Assembly (NCBI RefSeq): GCF_025965855.1
Contig: NZ_JAOPWB010000203.1
Coordinates: 1 to 59,812, forward strand
From: Mycobacterium sp.
GTDB taxonomy: Bacteria; Actinomycetota; Actinomycetes; Mycobacteriales; Mycobacteriaceae
Direction: 5' to 3'
Length of the DNA: 59,812 bases
Both the position numbers and the translations under genes were made by a program. Positions within the stretch are counted from its first letter, which is position 1. Every line of letters begins with the position of its first letter. The notes beneath the pieces are model-generated. The model searched no databases. It saw nothing but the letters and a program-made list of their open reading frames with translations, and was not told the origin of the DNA. Of this stretch, positions 56,196 to 59,812 are shown piece after piece.

Positions 56196-56212
56196 TACGA
56201 CGGCCAGTAGTA
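56196..56212 (+). promoter_or_regulatory. Candidate BlaI autoregulatory operator
   Basis: TACGAC-GGCCA-GTAGTA is a dyad with one mismatch that resembles the TACTAC/GTAGTA half-sites of mycobacterial BlaI boxes. It lies 43-59 bp before the blaI ATG. Confidence 0.5.
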
Positions 56213-56254
56213 AGCGGAGTACGCTGGTTTCGACGCTCAGGAGATGAACGCACT

Positions 56255-56674
56255 ATGGCCAAACTGACCCGGCTGGGGGATCTGGAACGCGCCGTGATGG
56301 ATCACTTGTGGTCCATGCCCGAACCCCAAACCGTTCGCCAAGTACACGAAGCGTTGTCGGCACGCCGCGACCTCGCCTACACGACGATCATGACCGTGTT
56401 GCAGCGGTTGGCCAAGAAGAACCTGGTCTCCCAGATCCGCGACGACCGCGCCCACCGGTACGCACCCGTGCACGGGCGCGACGAGCTAGTCGCCGGGCTG
56501 ATGGTCGACGCGCTGGACCAGGCCGAGGACTCGGGAAGCAGGCAGGCCGCCCTGGTGCACTTCGTCGAACGCGTCGGTGCCGACGAAGCCGAGGCGCTTC
56601 GGCGCGCGCTCGCCGAGCTGGAAGCCAATCCGCGAAGCAACACGCCGTCGGCTGGCGCATCAGCGGAGGACTGA
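56255..56674 (+). CDS. blaI: BlaI-family transcriptional repressor
   Basis: 139-aa winged-helix repressor of the BlaI/MecI family. The DNA-binding domain covers about residues 5-75 with AYTTIMTVLQRLAKKNLVSQ as the recognition region, and a C-terminal dimerisation helix follows. In M. tuberculosis BlaI (Rv1846c) represses blaC and nearby respiratory genes and is released under beta-lactam stress. It is in one unit with the M56 peptidase gene, its likely sensor/protease partner, 14 bp downstream. Confidence 0.93.
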   Translation: MAKLTRLGDLERAVMDHLWSMPEPQTVRQVHEALSARRDLAYTTIMTVLQRLAKKNLVSQIRDDRAHRYAPVHGRDELVAGLMVDALDQAEDSGSRQAALVHFVERVGADEAEALRRALAELEANPRSNTPSAGASAED

Positions 56675-56688
56675 GGGAGACTGGCAGC

Positions 56689-57639
56689 GTGTCCGCGCTG
56701 GCCTTCTCCATCCTCGCGGTGCTGCTGGTCGGTCCGGCGCCGGCTTTATTGGCACGCGCGACGTGGCCCTTGCGCGCCCCGCGCGCCGCGATGGTGTTGT
56801 GGCAGGCCGTCGCGCTGGCCGCGGTGCTCTCGGCGTTCAGCGCCGGCATCGCGATCGCCAGCCGGCTGCTGGTGCCCGGCCCGGACGGGCGGCCGACCGC
56901 AAGCGTCGTCGGCGCCGCGGACCGGCTCGGCTGGCCGCTGTGGACGGCCTACATCACCGTCTTCGCGCTGACCGTGCTGGTCGGCATCCGGTTGATGGTC
57001 GCGGTTTTGCGGGTGGCCATCGCCAATCGCCGCCGGCGCGCCCACCACCGCATGGTCGTAGACCTCGTCGGCATGGGGCACGGCGCCGCTCTCACCACGC
57101 AGTGCACCCGGGCACGCGATCTTCGCGTCCTGGACGTCGCGCAACCGTTCGCCTACTGCCTGCCGGGGGTGCGCAGCCGGGTTGTGGTCAGCGAAGGGGC
57201 CCTGACCACGCTCGCCGGGGACGAGGTCGCGGCCATTCTCACCCACGAGCGCGCACACCTGCGGGCCCGCCACGACCTGGTGCTGGAAGCGTTCAGCGCG
57301 GTGCACGCCGCCTTCCCGCGGCTGGTGCGCAGCGCAAACGCGCTGCGCTCGGTGCAACTGATCGTCGAGCTGCTCGCCGATGACGCCGCCGTGCGCGCCG
57401 CAGGGCGCGCTCCCCTGGCCCGGGCGCTGGTCGCCTGCGCGTCCGGGCGGGCGCCGTCGGGCGCGCTGGCCGTCGGCGGCACGAGCACGGTGCTACGCGT
57501 GCGCCGGCTGTCCGGTCGCGGGAACAGCCCGATGCTGTCGGCGGCGGCGTACCTGACCGCGGCGGCGGTGCTGGTGGTCCCCACCATCGCGCTCGTCGTA
57601 CCGTGGTTCACCGAGCTGCAGCGACTCTTCAATCTCTAA
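56689..57639 (+). CDS. M56-family (BlaR1-like) membrane metallopeptidase, Rv1845c type
   Basis: 316-aa membrane protein with four or five hydrophobic segments (1-20, 34-58, 86-112, 285-308). The zinc peptidase motif HERAH is at 186-190 (AAILTHERAHLRARHD), and Glu in ELLADDAAVR is the third ligand. Unlike BlaR1 it has no extracellular penicillin-binding sensor domain. It probably cleaves BlaI to relieve repression. GTG 56689, 14 bp after blaI. Same length as Rv1845c. Confidence 0.92.
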   Translation: MSALAFSILAVLLVGPAPALLARATWPLRAPRAAMVLWQAVALAAVLSAFSAGIAIASRLLVPGPDGRPTASVVGAADRLGWPLWTAYITVFALTVLVGIRLMVAVLRVAIANRRRRAHHRMVVDLVGMGHGAALTTQCTRARDLRVLDVAQPFAYCLPGVRSRVVVSEGALTTLAGDEVAAILTHERAHLRARHDLVLEAFSAVHAAFPRLVRSANALRSVQLIVELLADDAAVRAAGRAPLARALVACASGRAPSGALAVGGTSTVLRVRRLSGRGNSPMLSAAAYLTAAAVLVVPTIALVVPWFTELQRLFNL

Positions 57640-57755
57640 GGCCTACATATTTACGGAGAACCGATCCACCCCGGGCAGATCCAGCCCGCTGTGTCACAGT
57701 GTGACGGAACCGCTTTGGAAGCATTAGGGAAAAGTTTTCCAACGAAAGGCGAGAC

Positions 57756-59222
57756 ATGAGTGCCCCGGATTTCAAGGATTCGAAGACTGGTACCGCGCAG
57801 ATCGGCGTCACCGGCCTCGCCGTCATGGGTTCCAACATCGCCCGCAACTTCGCCCATCACGGCTACACGGTGGCGCTGCACAACCGGTCGATCGCCAAGA
57901 CCGACGCACTGCTCAAGGAGCACGGCGACGAGGGCAAGTTCGTGCGCTCGGAGACCATCGCGGAATTCCTCGACGCGCTGGAGAAGCCGCGGCGGGTGCT
58001 GATCATGGTCAAGGCCGGCGACCCGACCGATGCCGTCATCAACGAGCTCGCCGACGCCATGGAGGAAGGCGACATCATCATCGACGGCGGCAATGCCCTT
58101 TACACCGACACCATCCGGCGCGAGAAGGCGATGCGCGAGCGCGGCCTGCACTTCGTCGGCGCCGGCATCTCCGGCGGCGAGGAAGGCGCGCTCAAAGGAC
58201 CGTCGATCATGCCGGGCGGGCCGGCGGAGTCTTACAAGTCGCTGGGCCCCCTGCTCGAGGAGATCTCGGCGCACGTCGACGGCGTCCCGTGCTGCACGCA
58301 CATCGGCCCCGACGGCGCCGGCCACTTCGTCAAGATGGTGCACAACGGCATCGAGTACTCCGACATGCAGCTGATCGGCGAGGCCTACCAACTGCTGCGC
58401 GACGGGCTCGGCCAGACTGCCGAAGAGATCGCCGGCGTGTTCGACGAGTGGAACAAGGGCGACCTCGACAGCTTCCTCGTCGAGATCACCGCCCAGGTCT
58501 TGCGCCAGACCGACGCCAAGACCGGCAAGCCGCTCGTCGACGTCATCCTCGACGAGGCCGAGCAGAAGGGCACCGGCCGCTGGACCGTGAAGTCGGCACT
58601 CGACCTCGGCGTGCCGGTCACCGGCATCGCCGAGGCGGTGTTCGCCCGCGCGCTGTCGGGTTCGGTCACCCAGCGCAAGGCCACCACGGGGCTGGCCTCG
58701 GGCGATCTGGGCGCTCAGCCCAGTGACGCAAAGCAGTTCACCGAGGACGTCCGCCAGGCCCTGTACGCGTCGAAAATCATCGCTTATGCCCAGGGGTTCA
58801 ACCAGATTCAGGCCGGCAGCGCCGAATACGACTGGAGCATCACGCCGGGCGACCTGGCCACCATCTGGCGCGGTGGCTGCATCATCCGGGCGAAGTTCCT
58901 CAACCGCATCAAGGAGGCGTTCGACGAGGACCCCGACCTGCCGACGCTGATCGTCGCGCCGTATTTCCGCAGCGCGATCGAGGCCGCCATCGACGGCTGG
59001 CGCCGCGTCGTGGTGACCGCCACGCAGCTCGGCATCCCGATCCCGGGCTTCTCCTCGGCGCTGTCCTACTACGACGCGCTGCGCACCGAGCGGCTGCCCG
59101 CCGCGCTCACCCAGGGGCTGCGCGACTTCTTCGGCGCGCACACCTACGGACGCATCGACGCCGACCCGGACAAGCGCTTCCACACGCTATGGAGCGGGGA
59201 CCGCAGCGAAGTGCCCGCGTAA
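57756..59222 (+). CDS. gnd1: 6-phosphogluconate dehydrogenase, decarboxylating
   Basis: 488-aa pentose-phosphate-pathway enzyme that converts 6-phosphogluconate to ribulose-5-P, CO2 and NADPH. The cofactor loop GVTGLAVMG is at 17-25 with ALHNRS after beta-2 favouring NADP; substrate-binding IIDGGNALYTDT and GAGISGGEEGALKGPSIMPG, and the catalytic Lys in VKMVHNGIEY, are all present. The C-terminal all-alpha domain has AEYDWSITPGDLATIWRGGC. The long form matches Gnd1 rather than the short Gnd2. ATG 57756 follows a weak GAAAGG. Confidence 0.96.
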   Translation: MSAPDFKDSKTGTAQIGVTGLAVMGSNIARNFAHHGYTVALHNRSIAKTDALLKEHGDEGKFVRSETIAEFLDALEKPRRVLIMVKAGDPTDAVINELADAMEEGDIIIDGGNALYTDTIRREKAMRERGLHFVGAGISGGEEGALKGPSIMPGGPAESYKSLGPLLEEISAHVDGVPCCTHIGPDGAGHFVKMVHNGIEYSDMQLIGEAYQLLRDGLGQTAEEIAGVFDEWNKGDLDSFLVEITAQVLRQTDAKTGKPLVDVILDEAEQKGTGRWTVKSALDLGVPVTGIAEAVFARALSGSVTQRKATTGLASGDLGAQPSDAKQFTEDVRQALYASKIIAYAQGFNQIQAGSAEYDWSITPGDLATIWRGGCIIRAKFLNRIKEAFDEDPDLPTLIVAPYFRSAIEAAIDGWRRVVVTATQLGIPIPGFSSALSYYDALRTERLPAALTQGLRDFFGAHTYGRIDADPDKRFHTLWSGDRSEVPA

Positions 59223-59248
59223 CTGGGTTTGCGGGTAAGAGGGAGTAA

Positions 59249-59812
<564 letters not shown>

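Larger units (their letters stand above)
55955..56254. other. Divergent intergenic region between the thioesterase gene and blaI
   Basis: 300 bp without a supported gene. It holds a near-perfect GC-rich palindrome (56022-56052) and the candidate BlaI operator (56196-56212). AGGAG at 56239-56243 is the likely ribosome binding site of blaI, 11 nt before its ATG. Confidence 0.6.

Overview
The window is high-GC chromosomal DNA from a slow-growing Mycobacterium, most likely the M. avium complex or a close relative (inferred). The mycobacterial markers are antigen 85B, a secreted chorismate mutase, a resuscitation-promoting factor, Apa, the LppE and ModA lipoproteins, CYP140, F420-type oxidoreductases and IdeR boxes. 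Gene order follows the M. tuberculosis H37Rv block Rv1886c to Rv1843c, with the strand inverted. These H37Rv equivalences come from recalled synteny and protein similarity, not from a search.

Layout. 1-7.7 kb: the start of a DUF7159-type gene, fbpB, a small membrane protein, secreted chorismate mutase, rpfC, an SRPBCC protein, an SDR, lppE and cyp140. 7.7-14.3 kb is an accessory insert. It holds a truncated duplicate of a dienelactone hydrolase gene, the intact hydrolase, an NTF2-like protein, a frameshifted UbiE/MenG-type methyltransferase remnant, an amidase, a PaaK-like adenylating enzyme, and a coupled SRPBCC/acyltransferase pair. 14.3-23.4 kb: Rv1879-like amidohydrolase, glnA3, an LLM oxidoreductase, an AhpD-like protein coupled to an MFS exporter, bfrA divergent from a bacterioferritin-associated ferredoxin with two abutting IdeR boxes between them, an enoyl-CoA hydratase, an Rv1875-like FDOR and an EthD-like protein. 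23.4-26.9 kb: an intact oxyR divergent from ahpC-ahpD, followed closely by a GH13 amylase gene. 26.9-33.4 kb: DUF1810, lldD2, Lon protease (absent from H37Rv), a small secreted protein, a TfoX-N protein, a frameshifted HhH-GPD glycosylase gene and DUF72.

33.5-40.9 kb: Rv1869c-like ferredoxin reductase, then a lower-strand unit of CoA transferase, thiolase-like protein and an epimerase/PEP-utilizing fusion. 41-48.2 kb: UppP-like phosphatase, GNAT, SDR, phosphoketolase with repeat DNA at its 3' end, CPBP protease, adhA and a GlsB-like protein. 48.3-52 kb: modA-modB-modC followed by apa. 52.2-59.8 kb: Rv1856c-like SDR, Rv1855c-like LLM enzyme, ndh, a thioesterase, blaI with an M56 peptidase gene, gnd1 and the start of guaB1. 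The urease operon that H37Rv carries between ndh and the thioesterase gene is missing; only 65 bp separate the two genes here.

Most of the window is conserved core genome. The parts that reward attention are the IdeR-controlled bfrA/bfd intergenic region, the oxyR-ahpCD-amylase arrangement, the gene remnants, several long palindromes, and three unusual proteins: an MFS exporter with a winged-helix-like tail, an epimerase/PEP-utilizing fusion, and an SDR lacking its catalytic tyrosine. I found no CRISPR array, insertion sequence, rRNA or tRNA. Nothing here is convincingly a wholly new system; the best candidates for new biology are listed as findings.
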